NCBI GenBank assembly: GCA_026826555.1 | Contig: JAKSZT010054576.1 | Location: 13,394,245 to 13,458,244 of the forward strand | DNA from: Tolypeutes matacus | Lineage: Eukaryota > Chordata > Mammalia > Cingulata > Chlamyphoridae | Reading direction: 5' to 3' | Length of the DNA stretch: 64,000 bases | Part shown: positions 1 to 11,759 of the stretch, piece after piece | How the letters are laid out: every line of letters begins with the position of its first letter | Position numbering within the stretch: position 1 is the stretch's first letter | The notes under the pieces: model-generated | Databases searched by the model: none | Seen by the model: the letters and a program-made list of their open reading frames with translations, nothing else | What the model was told of the DNA's origin: nothing | Translations under genes and position numbers: made by a program

Positions 1-1562
1 TCTGAATAGCCAGATCAACCTCGCAAAAGAAAAACAAAGCTGGAGGCACCACACTTGCCAATCCCAGAACTGGCTACAAAGCCACAGTAATCAAAAGAGA
101 GTGGAACTGGCATAAAGACAGACATACAGACCAATGGAATAGAATTAAGAGTTCTGAAATAAGCCTGCACAACGGTGGCCAGCTGATTTTTCACAAGGGT
201 GCCAAGTACATTAATTGAGGGGTATGGTGCCAGAAAAACTGGCTATCCACCTGCATCAGAATAAAGTTGGACCCCTATCTCACACCATATACAAAAACTA
301 CCTCTAAATGGATCAAAGACGAAACATAAGAGCTAAAACCATACAACTCCTAGAGGAAAACAGAGGGCAGAGTCTTCACAACCTGGGATTTGGTAGGGAT
401 TTCTTAGATAAAATACCAAAGCATAAGCAACAAAAGAAAAAATAGGAAAATGGGACTTAATAAAAATCAAAAGCTTTTGTACATCCAAGAACACTACCAA
501 GAAAGTAAAAAGGCAATCTACAGAATGGGAGAAAATAATTGTGAACCATATATCTGATAAAGGTTTAATATCCAGAATATAAAAAGAACTGTTACAACTC
601 AACAACAAAAAGACAAATAACCCAATTTAAAAATTGGCAAAGGATTTGAATAGACAGTTCTCTAAAGAAGCTACACACATAGTCAATAAGCACATGAAAA
701 GATGTTCAACATCATCATTCATTATGGAAATAAAAATCAAAACCACAATAAGGTACCACTTCACACCCACTAGGATGGCTATTATTTAAAAAAAAAACAA
801 CAAACCAAAAAACCCAAAAAACAAAAAACAATAAAATTTCAAGGGCTGGGGAGGATGTGGAGAAATAGGAACCCTTATACATTGCTGGTGGCACTGTAGG
901 ATGATGCAGCCACTGTGGAAATCAGTTTGATCATTTCTTTAGAAAACTGAAAACTGAATTACCATACAACCTGGCAGTCCCACTTTTTGGTATATACCCC
1001 AAAGAATTGAAAGCAGGAACTCAAACAGATATTTGTACAACAAGGTAGATAGTAGCATATTTACAGGAGCCCAAAGGTGGAAGCAACTCAAGTGGCCATC
1101 AGCAGATGAATGGATAAACACAATGTGGCATACAAACTTAATTAAATAGTATTTAGCCACAAAAAGGAATGAAGTTTTGATGCATGCTACAACATGGATG
1201 GACCCTGAAGTCATAGTGTCCAGTTGAACAAGGCAGACACAAAAGGACAGCTCTTGTATGATCTCACTTATATGAAACGTCTAGAAGAAACAAACTTACA
1301 GAGATACATAGTGCTTTATAGGTTTCCAAGGGCGGCGGTGGGTGGAGGGAGGTGATGGGCGAGTTATAGCTTAACGGAGAAGAGTTTCTATATGAGGTGA
1401 TGAAAAGGTGGAGTGATGGATTTGGGTGATGGGAGCACATTATTGTGAATGTAATTAACACCATTGACGTGTACACTGAATGTGGTTAAAATGGGAAATT
1501 TTGGGTTGTCTACTCGTTAGTACAATAAAAAGGTTTTGTTTCTTTTTTTTTTTTTTAAAAAA
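1..1562 (+). mobile_element. L1 LINE 3' end (ORF2 C-terminal remnant plus 3' UTR)
   Basis: Sequence 1 to about 1275 follows the end of L1 ORF2, including the GAGGATGTGGAGAAATAGGA block near 850 and the AAAAAGGAATGAAG block near 1160, both typical of mammalian L1. It then passes into an old L1M-type 3' UTR ending in an A/T-rich tail at about 1562. The ORF2 frame is broken in many places. The 5' part lies beyond the window. Confidence 0.9.
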
Positions 1563-1871
1563 AAAAACAGTATTTACCACACCAAATACACACAAACAAC
1601 GGTGTTGGGTGCAGTGAAGGAAAAGTACAGAGTGCTAGGTAGCGGGCAGATGGAGGCTGCAGCGATGGTTCTTTAAATCTTTAAATCATTCTGAAGAAGT
1701 GAGAGGAAAGGTTAGGACCTGACACATGAAGACTTGGGAGCCAAGCAAAGGAGGCCGTCATTGCAGGCAGAAGAAATGCCACGTGGCACGGCCTCAAGGA
1801 GGTAATGATCTTACTTAAAAGAATTTAAAAAAAAGAAAAAGAAAAGGGAGACACTCCCCCCCCCTTTTGTG

Positions 1872-1992
1872 TTTTTCTTATTTTTTGAAAATATCTGTAG
1901 TTTAATGGCAAAAACACGTACTAAATAATTAAGGGCCACTCAGCTTTTGCTTGAATGCCTCCAAAGATGGGAACCTCAGTGCCTCACACAGC
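1872..1992 (+). repeat. Unassigned 120-base repeat, copy 1
   Basis: Aligns without gaps to 4881-5001 at a constant offset of 3009 bases, with about four of five bases identical. Shared blocks include TTAAGGGCCACT and GGGAACCTCAGTGCCT. I cannot name the family. Confidence 0.7.
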
Positions 1993-2204
1993 AGCCAGTT
2001 GCACTTGAGGACAGTGCTAACTGTGAGCTATTTCTTCCAAAATATGCCTGCAGAAGGGTTCAGCCATATAGGTCAACCTCTCAAATATGCAAAAAACTGT
2101 GATTATGCCATTACTCCACCCCTCCCATCTCCCTCCAAGTCTAGGCCAAAGGTGCACCCACCTCATTCATTCAAATTTGCTCCTACCACATTCAGGGTAC
2201 TGTA

Positions 2205-2575
2205 TGTTTAAGTCCTAACTCCCCAAGAATAGGACCTTATTTGGCAATAGGATCTTTGAAGAGGTGATTAGTTTGTGAAGCCAAAGTAAAAAGGGTAAAT
2301 TTGGACACAGACAGATAGACACAGGGGAGAAGTCCATGTAAAGATGGAGGAAGCAGAGCGATGCAGAGACAAGCAAAGGCATGCCAAGGATTTCCAGCAG
2401 ACACCCGAAGCCAAGAAGAGGCAAGGAAGGACAACCCTCTATGGGCTTCAGAGGGAGCGCGGCCCTGCCGACAACCTGATTTCAGGCTTCTGGTCCAGAA
2501 TGGCAAGACGATACATTTCTGTTGTTGTAAACCACCCAGTTTGTGCTACTTGTTACGGTAGCCCCTGGAGACCAA
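2205..2575 (+). mobile_element. MaLR-type LTR remnant
   Basis: Carries the MaLR LTR order AGTCCTAACTCCCC, AATTTGGACACAGACAG, CCTGCCGACAACCTGATTTC, TTTCTGTTGTTGTAAACCAC. It lacks protein-coding retroviral sequence, so it looks like a solo LTR. The subfamily is uncertain. Confidence 0.55.
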
Positions 2576-2723
2576 GACAGGTACCCACTCCCCTTGGCCA
2601 TGGTCTTTCCTGAGAGTGACAGGAAATCATCAGCCTAGGGCTGCCATCTGTCTGGATGAGACCCTGCTCGAGCACAGCCTAAGATCACTGTAACATTATT
2701 AAAATCCTCCTGAGCACATGGCA

Positions 2724-2793
2724 GCATCCATCCATCCATCCATCCATCCATCCATCCATCCATCCATCCATCCATCCATTCATCCATCCATCC
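2724..2793. repeat. (ATCC)n simple repeat
   Basis: About seventeen near-perfect four-base units, one with a T change. The open frames through it are repeat artefacts. Confidence 0.95.
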
Positions 2794-3100
2794 GACAAAT
2801 ACTTCCAAATGCCTGCAAGTGTGCTGCCCACTGGGGCCTACAATGCAGAAGAGGATGGACATGTCACTTCTTTGATAAACAGTTATCAAATGCCTGCTAT
2901 TGGGTGACCCACTGGGGGGTAAGACACTGGGCAATAGGGATTCAGTTCCTATCGCAGAGTCTTGATATAAACGTGGAATGAATTAATGCATGTCTTTCAC
3001 CATTAGAGCTTGATGGTGGGGATAACCCTCACTCTTCCATGGTGCTGGTATTTATCGTGCCCCCCCACATACTGGGGCTGTCCCACTTCACCTGCCATCC

Positions 3101-3504
3101 TTTCTTTCTTTCTTTTTTTTTTAAACAGGCATTTCTGTCACCCCCTCCCCTAGATGGCTCCCTCGTTAATTTACTCACTGTTTTTGCTCATTGCTTGCTC
3201 GTTGTCTGTTTTTTTCTTTAGGAGGCACCAGAAACTAAACCCAGGACCTCCCATGTGGGAGGCAGGTGCTCAACTGCTCGGGCCACATCTGCTCCCTGCT
3301 CGTTTTTGTTTTTGCTCATTGCCTCCCATTGTTTTCTCGTTGTTTTTGCTTGTTGTCTGCTCACAGTTTTTTCTCATTGTCTGCTCATTGTTTTTGCTTG
3401 ACGTCTGCTTGTTGTTTGTCTTCTTTAGGAGGCCCCGGAAACTGGACCCGAGACCTCCCATGTGGGAGGTGGATGCTCAACTGCTTGAGCTGCATCCGCT
3501 CCCT
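3101..3504 (-). mobile_element. Dimeric DAS-type SINE (tRNA-Ala-derived)
   Basis: On the minus strand two tRNA-like heads (from about 3503 and about 3296), each starting GGGAGC-GATG, carry the B-box-like GG(T/G)T-A/C segment and the ATGGGAGGTC-type core. They are joined by spacers rich in GAGCAAACAA-type units and end in an A-rich tail (T-rich on plus, 3101-3123). CCATCC on both sides may be a short target duplication. This family is known from the nine-banded armadillo and identifies the host as xenarthran. Confidence 0.85.
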
Positions 3505-4880
3505 CCCATCCCTTATTGACTAGCCTGGAAGAACAAAGAGAACCTGGTTTCTCAACCATGGCTTGGATGCATCATCCATGCTAAGGGACTAATGAGAATA
3601 CTCTTTTGTACATAAGGACCTCTATAAATAAATTGGCAGAAGCAGCTCATTCTCAACATGGGCTGGACGGACACCAAATTAGAAAATTCAAGGAGAAAAG
3701 GGGGAGTCTGAGCTTTTCAGACAGGATGGGGTTAACAGAAAGCCTTAGCAGAGAAAGGACCCGCACCACTGCAGCTTTGGAAGGCCACTGACAGGGAGAA
3801 CAATTTAAATGAAATTAAATTTAGTCGGCTCCAAAAGGAAACACGTGTAATGTTAATTTCATGGGTGTATCAATGTGTAAACCTAACAGATGATACTTAA
3901 ATGAGAAAGGCAGAGAAATGACATTTGGTTAAATAATGCATCAGTGGGTAGCATTTGTTGAAACTGCCACTAAAAAAAAATACGAGCACAATGCAAAGTA
4001 GAGCGAGCTGTCACCCCAGCAGGGCCACCTAACGTGCTTGAGAGGAGTGGTGGGCGGCACAGGTGGAAGGCTGTCTGCTGAATGGAAGGGACATGCCCAA
4101 TGTCCATGATGATCTTTTAATGCTCTCCCAAGGCCTGTTTGCCTGGACACACACAATCATCTCCTTGTTCTGACTACGACTGAAATCTCACCCTGGGCAG
4201 GAAATGTGACTTTCTTTTGTTCCTCTTTCTTAAAAGGAAAAGATTATGCAATGTTTAAGGCGTGTGAAAATGTGAAAAGACGGGCTCTCCTTTTGATCTC
4301 TGTATTCTGGCACGTAGTAGGCACTCAGGCAACAAATGTGAAATGCACAGAAGGTCCTGACATAGCCCTGCCTTGGTCAATAAGGCTATGGGAAGCAGAT
4401 CAATTGCAAAGAAACAGAATTCTGCTAAAGATGCTGACCCAAAAAAACAATGGATACATTGAGTCTGCCAGAAATAGAATATTGATGAAAACTAAAATTT
4501 TGTTAAGCACTTATTATGGGTCAGGCATTTTTTGGGTCTGTTTTTAGCTTTATTTTGTTTGCATCTTTTTAAACACAGTGTAAAAGGACGATGTAAAAAA
4601 ACATTGTCCTCATTTTACAGAGGACAAGGTTGAGACTGAAAGAGGTTAAGTACCTGTTCAAGATCACACAGCTGGTGGCAGAGCTGGGATTTGAACCAAG
4701 GCTAATCTGATTCTAGAGTGACTACCCCATTCTGCCTTAAATTTATTAGGAACGTGGTTCAGAGGGCAGATAAGGAAAGGAAGATGACTGTTTCTCCTGA
4801 AAGCCTTGGGGCATTCCACCCTGTGTTAGTCAGAGCAAAGCCAGGTAACACACAATCCCCAAGTCTCAGTGGCTTTTTGG

Positions 4881-5001
4881 CTTTTCTGTATTTTTGAAAA
4901 GTTGTGTAGTGTAACGACAAAAACATGTACTAAATACTTAAGGGCCACTTGGCTCTTGCTTGCATGCCTTCAAAGACGGGAACCTCAGTGCCTTACATAA
5001 C
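4881..5001 (+). repeat. Unassigned 120-base repeat, copy 2
   Basis: Same-orientation partner of 1872-1992. The left edge follows CTCAGTGGCTT (4865-4875) and the right end carries CTCAGTGCCTT (4983-4993), so this copy may be an insertion with a short direct repeat. The second motif is also present in copy 1, which weakens that idea. Confidence 0.65.
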
Positions 5002-5287
5002 AAAAGGTTATTTCTCACAGCATCGGTGGCTCTCCCACACGGCTGTCCTCTAAGAGGTGATCTGAGGACCCAAGTAGTTTTCACTTCAACTTTTCAGTTT
5101 CAACTCCACTATTTCAGAGTCCTCTTCACTGTTTTGGCCAGAAAGTGAACCATCACTTCCACTCACGGTTTTATTAGGGAGACCTGGTCACATGACCCCA
5201 CCCACATGCAAACAGAGAGGAGAGCATGGATCTATAGGGAGCATTTATAGGCTGTGCCACAGAAATGGAGGGAGAAATGCCCAGGTC

Positions 5288-5507
5288 CAGTGGTTTTCCC
5301 AAATTGGGGGGCAATTTTGCCCTCCATGGAACATTTGGAAATGTCTGGAGATGGTTTTGGTTGTCACAGCTGACGGTATGTGTGCTACTGGCATCCAGGG
5401 GGCAGAGAGAGATGAAGAATGCTGATAAACATCCTACAACACACAGGATACCTCCCCACAACAAAGAATCATCCGGCTCAAAATGTCAAGTGCCGAGCTG
5501 AGAAACC
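5288..5507 (+). mobile_element. MER20-type hAT element
   Basis: Near full length: CAGTGGTTTTCCCAAATTGG, GGAACATTTGGAAATGTCTG, GTGCTACTGGCATCCAG, CATCCTACAACACACAGGAT, then GCCGAGCTGAGAAACCCC. Non-autonomous, no coding capacity. Confidence 0.8.
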
Positions 5508-5742
5508 CCACTGGAAATCGATGACTCTCAAAAAGATTCACCAGGGGAGCGTATTAAAATGCAAAATGCTGGGGTCAGATGTAGCTCAACTGGTTGGGCA
5601 TCCGTCTGCCATATGGAGGGACCCGGGTTCGATCCCCGGGACCTCCTGGTAAAATTAAAAAAAATAATAATAAATAATAAATAAATAAATAAAATGCAAA
5701 ATGCAGATCCCCGGGCCCTCCCCTGGAGACCACTGCTCTAGC
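5505..5742 (+). mobile_element. MER5-type hAT remnant split by the DAS SINE
   Basis: Left part GATTCACCAGGGGAGC and right part GCAGATCCCCGGGCCCTCCC follow the MER5A order once the SINE and one target copy are removed. The left end runs into the MER20-type element before it. Confidence 0.6.
5570..5690 (+). mobile_element. Monomeric DAS-type SINE with perfect 14-base TSD
   Basis: The tRNA-like head has a TAGCTCAACTGGTTGGGC A-box region and a canonical GGGTTCGATCCC B box, then an AATAATAAATA-rich tail. AAAATGCAAAATGC flanks it at 5556-5569 and 5691-5704. The intact B box and perfect duplication indicate a recent insertion. It interrupts a MER5-type DNA element. Confidence 0.93.
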
Positions 5743-7109
5743 AGCTTTCATAGGGCTGCCTGTGGATTCTGATGCCTGGTCTTCCAACAGTGAGGTGGTG
5801 ATTGAATCGTGTGGACACTCCCCAAGAGTGTCAGGGTCAGTGTGAGGCAGCTGTGCCAGGAAAAAAAAAAGCTGACATTTGTTAAGTGTCTCTCCCCATC
5901 TCTCCCGCAAGCCTTGAATTGCAGGGAACATATTCTAAGACTAACCTGCCAACCCATGACAACTAAATTACTAACCTTGCCTTCCCCTGTGCCCCATATC
6001 CCTGTCAGATATGCAGTCACGTTGACAGAGGAATGCTTCCTGGAAGTGTGTTCCCAGCGTGGGGGAAGGTGACCCTTTTGCTGGCACAGAGCCACATGAC
6101 CGTGTGTACTTCAAAGGGGCCGGGGGACTCGGGCTTGGCTGGAAATCCCCAAGCAAATCCGACCGGAGCAGCCGGGCAAGCAGAGGGGCCCAGGGTGAGC
6201 GCACAGGTTGTGCATCCATAAAGCCGGTCCCACTCTTTTGCATCATTAGCATCAGTCAGCCTAGAAAGTCTTTCCACCAACTTCTTGACAAGTCCAGAAA
6301 CTTGCCACCTGAGTGCTGCCTAAAGGGTTTTGGGAATGCTTTCACACATCACGAGAAGATGAAGAAGAAGAAGAAGGAGAAAAAAAATAGAAACCCAATT
6401 TTCTTTTAGTATATTACTTGTCAGACAGCGAAATGGGATATAATTATGGTGTGACATTTCCAACAGCAAATATGTTCCAGTGTAAGCAATTAACACCGGT
6501 TCTTTTGGCAGGCTTAAAAAGATTACTCAGAGACGGTGGTAAGTTACAATGCCCCGTGAATAATAAATAATGTAGAATTTCAGCTAAGTTGCACACTGGG
6601 ACCAAAGTTCACTCTTCTTGATGAAAATGGATTGGGCGCTGTTAACCCTCTGTCGACTTCACAAAGCTTAAGCGGATTTGAATCATGGGTTTCCTGGATT
6701 TATCGAAATTACTTATTTCCCTCGCTCCTAAGAGCGTCTGCAAAAGGGGAAGGGAAAAAAATCTTCATTTATTCATTTCAGCTGCTGCAAATCTGCGTAA
6801 GGGCTGGGGGTTCCAAAGCGGCCAGACTGGGGAGGTCACTGAATAATGGTGCTCGGAGACATCCTCATCGGGGATGCTCATGGTTTAATGCCTTTACTGA
6901 GGAAATCTCAAGAGATTTAGGAAACTGTACACCTGGATGTGTGTCCCTGTCCCCACAGCTGGTCTTGATCTAAACAAAGGGAGGGCAGCTCCTTCCGACT
7001 GTACTTGTGAAGATTGTGGTCTTTGGGAATCAAAACCAACAAAAACAGTCACAACAGTTAACAAGCACACATGCTATAGGGAAGTCATGGTCATGGGCAA
7101 AGGCTCAGG

Positions 7110-7300
7110 GGCAGGGGTTCTCACCCTCGGCACCCCTGACAGTGTGGCCAGATCATTCTCTGTTGTGTGTGGGGGGGGCGGGGGGGGGTCCTGGGCACTG
7201 TAGGATGCTCAGCAGCCTCCCTAATTTGCACCCTGTAGATGCCAAGAGCATCTTGACAACAAAAGTGTCAACAGACATTGCCAAATGTCCCCTGGGGGCC
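7110..7300 (-). mobile_element. MER20-type hAT element
   Basis: Minus-strand copy: GGGTTCTCACCCTCGGCACC at the left, GGATGCTCAGCAGCCTCCCT in the middle and CATTGCCAAATGTCCCCTGG at the right. It contains a G-run at 7170-7188. Confidence 0.75.
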
Positions 7301-7304
7301 AGAC

Positions 7305-7480
7305 CTAGGTCTGTGTGGCCTTCAGCAAATGACCTCATCTCTTTGAGGCTCAGTTTTCTCACATGAAATATGGGGAAAACCATGCCTACCTACAGACATG
7401 TTCTGAGGAGGAAATATGATGATGCAACTACTGTGCTTAGGACAGTATCTGGCTAAAAGTAAGTGTTCAGTAATAGGTGG
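7305..7480 (+). mobile_element. MIR SINE
   Basis: Order TGTGTGGCCTTCAGCAAATG, GAGGCTCAGTTTTCTCACAT, ATATGGGGAAAACCATGCCT, then AAGTGTTCAGTAA, as in the MIR core and 3' region. Confidence 0.75.
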
Positions 7481-7484
7481 ATGC

Positions 7485-9150
7485 AATGACTTGCTTGATA
7501 AATAGCTAAATGGATGTAGGTGCAAAGATGAATAAACCATTGTCCCTGCTCCCACTGCAGGAGCTAGAAGAAACTAGTGGGCAGTCTGACATGCAAACCA
7601 ACTTGAGTGCAAGTGACCTGCTAAAATGGAGACAGGCCACAGGGCAATGGAAGCTTAGGGATGGGGAAAGAAGCCAAAGTTCTGGAGCTTCATAGAGAAG
7701 ACGACATTTGAGTGAAGTCAGGGTCTTCCAAGCAGAGGGAACAGCATGTACAAAGGTACTGTGGTATGAGTCACTCCTAACTACCCAGTACTCTGGGTTG
7801 CTGGGATGTAAATTCTACAATAGAGACAGGGAGGAGAGGGATCTGCAAGAGACAAGACAGGTAGGGAGAAGAATGATGACGAAGGATTCAGAGGTCAAAT
7901 CATTCTCAACTCTCCTGCCAATGCCAATGAACTCATAGCAAAGCTCTGTTCATATTCGGGTTCAGTAGGCAACAGTGCTGTGGTTGATTAGTGATGTCTG
8001 CCTGGGCCCAGGAAAGGAGAAGAGTCCCAAGTGTGCAATGAATTTTCTGATTTTGTGATGGAAGGATTTTCATCAAGGGAGTGACATGAGTAGGACATTT
8101 TTTTAAAAAGCTCATTATGAAAGCCCTGCTCTTTTTTTTTTTTTTTTTTTTTTAAACACAACACAAGATCAAAGAGAAGAGACAGAGGCAGGAGAGAGTT
8201 GGGAAGAGACCACAATAATATAAGAGAGAGGCTCTCTGATGGGGCCAGCAGGATGGTTGCGGAGGATGGGATGGATACAAGAGATGTTTAGGAGTTAAGA
8301 TTGTGGATGACGCCATGGATTTAGGGGAGTAGGTGTAACCTAGGGACTCCTGGGTTTCTGCCTTGGGCAACTTGGAGGAAGGTGGTGCTATTCACCAAGA
8401 AAGAAAATCCAGGGGAATTTGGAGGCAAAAGGTGGTGGGTTATCCTGAGGGCCCTTGCGGGATCCCACGACTGTTGGGGATTTGGATCTGGAACCTGACG
8501 AGTCACCGGCATAGACAAAGTAGCTGTCATCACCAACCAATAGATTGTCTGTAGCTCCCCTTCCCCTTCAACCCCCAGGGAGGCTGGACTGGAATGAGAA
8601 GACCGGGTCCTTCCAGGGGAATTCTCTCCTAATCTCAAGCTATTCCCGACTGGCAGGATTATGAGGGACGACAGAAGACAGTCATTATTGAATAATCCCC
8701 TACACGTTTCAGAGTCAACACTGCCTTCATAGGATCCTTGTAATCCAATTAGGCAGAGCAGGAAGCTATATCTTCATTCCTGACTTCACTGGGGCTTACA
8801 GGGTCGCAGGCAAACCTTGATGAATAAGTTGTCACTTAAACACCGGAGATGCATGCAAAAATGAGCACTCAACATGGGCAGTGGTGGGGGGTGAGGAGGG
8901 AAGTGATAGCTGCTTAGATTTCCTGTCTCAGACAGCCAATCAGTGACTTAGAACCTGAATGTCATCATTCCCGAAGCTTCTGATTGGTGGAGATTTCATG
9001 TCTCCTCCATCCACTTTGCTCCTCCTTGACTCATAAACAGCATGTGCCACCTTGTCTTGTGACCAGAACTAATCAGACAATAGGAATTCTCATTCTTACC
9101 TGGTTACCATGTATCGAGGGCTACTTCCTGTCTGGCCTGGCCTAACGCAC
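7485..9150. other. Intronic stretch without recognised gene
   Basis: The left part (GGAACAGCATGTACAAAGGT and similar) looks like an old LINE-type remnant I cannot assign. The rest, apart from the T run, shows nothing I can name. Confidence 0.4.
8134..8155. repeat. T homopolymer
   Basis: An uninterrupted T tract of about 22 bases. I see no SINE or LINE body beside it that I can name. Confidence 0.85.
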
Positions 9151-9159
9151 TTCCTACAC

Positions 9160-9315
9160 ATTATTTCACATCTTCACAGGATGCTTGTGCTGAGCAGATA
9201 GTATCTTAATTCTGAGAATGAGAACTATATGGTTCAAAGAGGTTAAGGGATTTGTCTAAAGCCACAAGCTAGATAGGACCCGAGCTCAGATTCAAACCCA
9301 GATCTATCTGACCTT
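9160..9315 (-). mobile_element. MIR SINE fragment
   Basis: TTCAAAGAGGTTAAGGGATT followed by AAGCCACAAGCTAG and CAGATTCAAACCCAGATC, the reversed MIR order. Confidence 0.65.
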
Positions 9316-10324
9316 TACTGCCAGTGTCCTTTACTGCCAGCACCTTGCCCTTGCAAGGTGGGACTGCAGACGTTAACATACGAATAATGGGGCAAAGGGC
9401 CTCCTGAACCCTGACCAGGAGAGGAAAAGTAGACGCAGCTACTTCCAGCCCACAGGCCCACATGGGAAACCTGCCTGTGCCAATCCCAGCTGTGTACCTG
9501 GACTTGGATGGGGAGAATGGTTAAATGGAGGCTCAGAAAGAACACCCAGGAGGAGATGATGTCTCTGATACCCATCAGACCAGGACCTCCTCAGAGAATG
9601 AGGACGCAGCGCCAAGCAGGGAGGGAGGGCCATCTCGAACTCCAGCCCATACAGAGGCCAAGCTTGTAAGGTCCACGATAGAAGCAGGCCGGGTGGGGGC
9701 TGTGGCGACTTAGAAAGGGCCTGCTAGCCCCATCTAACAGGGCTGATCACTTCCCAGAGTCAAATATTTTGTCATGGGAGATGCAGTTCACGCTTGCTAG
9801 AGCTTCTGGTTTCCCAAAAGATTGCAGAAATACTGAGTTTTACGTGCTATAGCCCAATCTTTAAAATGGTTATAGATTCAGATTTTTAAAGAAATCTCTA
9901 AGTGAGCAAAACAAAACATGGCAGTGAAAGGAATGTGCCCGACTGTCCTTCATTTGACCTAGGAGCAAGTTCTGAATCCTGTTCCTATCCACCTCTCTTC
10001 TGGATCTTGAGTAATTTACTTTTTTCCTTGAATCTCTCTCCACCATGCCTCCTTCCTTCTCCGGACCTGTTCAGATTTTCCCACCCTAACAACATTTTCT
10101 CTTGTCCCTGGCTGCTCCGAGTATTCCATGCATGGTCAGTCAACAGGAGCTGCCTCTTGGGCCCTGATATCTCACAGCTGCCTCGTACGTAACTGGAGCT
10201 GCTTTCTGGAAGGATGCTAGTGAGAATTCCAGGGGCTTATTTTCTCCAGGTCCCTTTCTCCTCAACTTCTCCATGGCTTTTGATGCCCGTAGGGGCTGCC
10301 TTCCCTTCTTGAAACCCATTGCTC

Positions 10325-10716
10325 TTTTGGCACCTGCTGGGGATTGGATCATGTCCCCCACAAAAGACATGGTCACCTCCTAATCCGCATTCCTGTGGGT
10401 GTGAGCCCATTAGAAAATAGGACGCTTTGAAGATATTATTAATTAAGGTGGGGCCAAGATGAATCAGGGTGGGTCTTACTCATAGAGGGGAAATCTGGAC
10501 ACAGTTAGAAGTCAGATGTCAGAAGAAGACACAGAGAGAGAGAGAGAGAGAGCGCCATGTGATGGAGGACGGCTGTCACCAGAAAGCTGCCCACTTTGGG
10601 AGAAAGCATCGCCATGCTGACATCTTCATTTTGGGCTTTGAGGCTTCAAAAAAATGCACACTGTTTAAGCCAACCTGCTGTGTGGTATTTGTCGTAGCGG
10701 CTCTGGCAAACTAAGA
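10325..10716 (+). mobile_element. MaLR-type LTR, possibly xenarthran subfamily
   Basis: Starts near CTGCTGGGGATTGGATCATG, then CATTCCTGTGGGTGTGAGCC, GGAAATCTGGACACAG, CACACTGTTTAAGCCAACCT and ends GGCAAACTAAGACA. No internal retroviral genes, so a solo LTR. It shares its CATTCCTGTGGGTGTGA block with the element at 50787-51337. Confidence 0.6.
10533..10552. repeat. (GA)n simple repeat
   Basis: Ten GA units inside the LTR. Confidence 0.9.
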
Positions 10717-10868
10717 CAATCCCTGGAGGCCATCTTTTCTAGGCCATTGTGGTCTTTTCAGCACTTCTTTTGGTACTAAGGTAGCCTTTTCTTCATCAAC
10801 CAGCCCCTTCACAGCAGACATTTCCATCTTTTCTCTCTTCTATGCTCTAAATAAGCTAACTCTGTGGT

Positions 10869-11085
10869 CCTCAATCAGTGGTGATCTCCACCCCCCTAGT
10901 GAATATGAGGCAATGTCTGGAGAAATATTTGAACATCACAACTGGGAGGGGATGCTACTGGCATCTCTAGGCTAGAGGCCAGAGATGCTGGTAAATATTC
11001 TACTGTGCACAGGGCAGGGCCCCACAATAAATAATTATCCCTCCAAAATGTCATCAGAGCCACGGTGGAGAAACCCTGAGCTAAC
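10869..11085 (+). mobile_element. MER20-type hAT element
   Basis: GTGGTCCTCAATCAGTGGTG, CAATGTCTGGAGAAATATTT, GATGCTACTGGCATCTCTAG, TTATCCCTCCAAAATGTCAT and GGAGAAACCCTGA follow the MER20 order. Confidence 0.75.
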
Positions 11086-11454
11086 CTGACCTCTTGGTTT
11101 TAACCACTACATTAGTGGTCTCAACCCTTTATCTCACCTGATTCCCAAGGAGCCTTAGTCTTGCAATATGCTTAGGATGAAAAGGGTTCCTATATTGCTT
11201 ATTGGAGGTTCCCAATGTGCATTTACTCTTGAGAGACTCTGACAAGTTCTGCAACCAAATACAAACTTGTTTCACTTTGTTTAACCCACCATTTCCTAAA
11301 TGTATTTGACTACAGAAACCCTCTTCTTAGGCAAGAGCCACTAACATTCTTCTGAAATAATCTGCAAAGCCTAGTATTTATTGATCATTCACTCTGTGCC
11401 AGCAGTGTCCTAAATGCTTTGCAAGCACCAAGGCCTTACTTCCCTTCAGGCATT

Positions 11455-11712
11455 AGTGCATGGCAGGCAGTGGCTAAGAGGGCAGGCTCCAGAGTCAGGC
11501 AGCTGGCTTATACACTAGGGGCACCTTAATGAGCTGTGGGACCTTGGGAAGTCCCTTTGTTTCCATAAACTTTAAGTTCCTCACTTTTAAATGATAATAC
11601 ATATGGTATTCGTGTCACAAGATTGTGAGGCTCTAATTAGACAAAACATATAAAGGGATTTATGGTTAGCTCTCAATAATGTTCGGTTAGCTCTCAATAA
11701 TGTTTGCTATTG
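11455..11712 (+). mobile_element. MIR SINE with a 21-base internal tandem duplication
   Basis: GCAGTGGCTAAGAGGGCAGG, CCAGAGTCAGGCAGCTGG and CTGTGGGACCTTGGGAAGTC are MIR blocks. The 3' unit GGTTAGCTCTCAATAATGTT is present twice, at 11664 and 11685. Confidence 0.75.
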
Positions 11713-11759
11713 ATGATAGTGATGGTGGTAGTATTAATGGCGTAGGTGATGGCAGTGAT

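Noticed and set aside
3606..4547. Small open frames resembling short proteins (for example 4206-4547)
   Set aside because: No homology recognised, and the end of the largest overlaps a MIR element. They are consistent with chance in intronic DNA.
5583..5650. Functional tRNA-Ala gene
   Set aside because: The A and B boxes are present, but the sequence does not fold into a full cloverleaf and is the head of a SINE with A-rich tail and target duplication.
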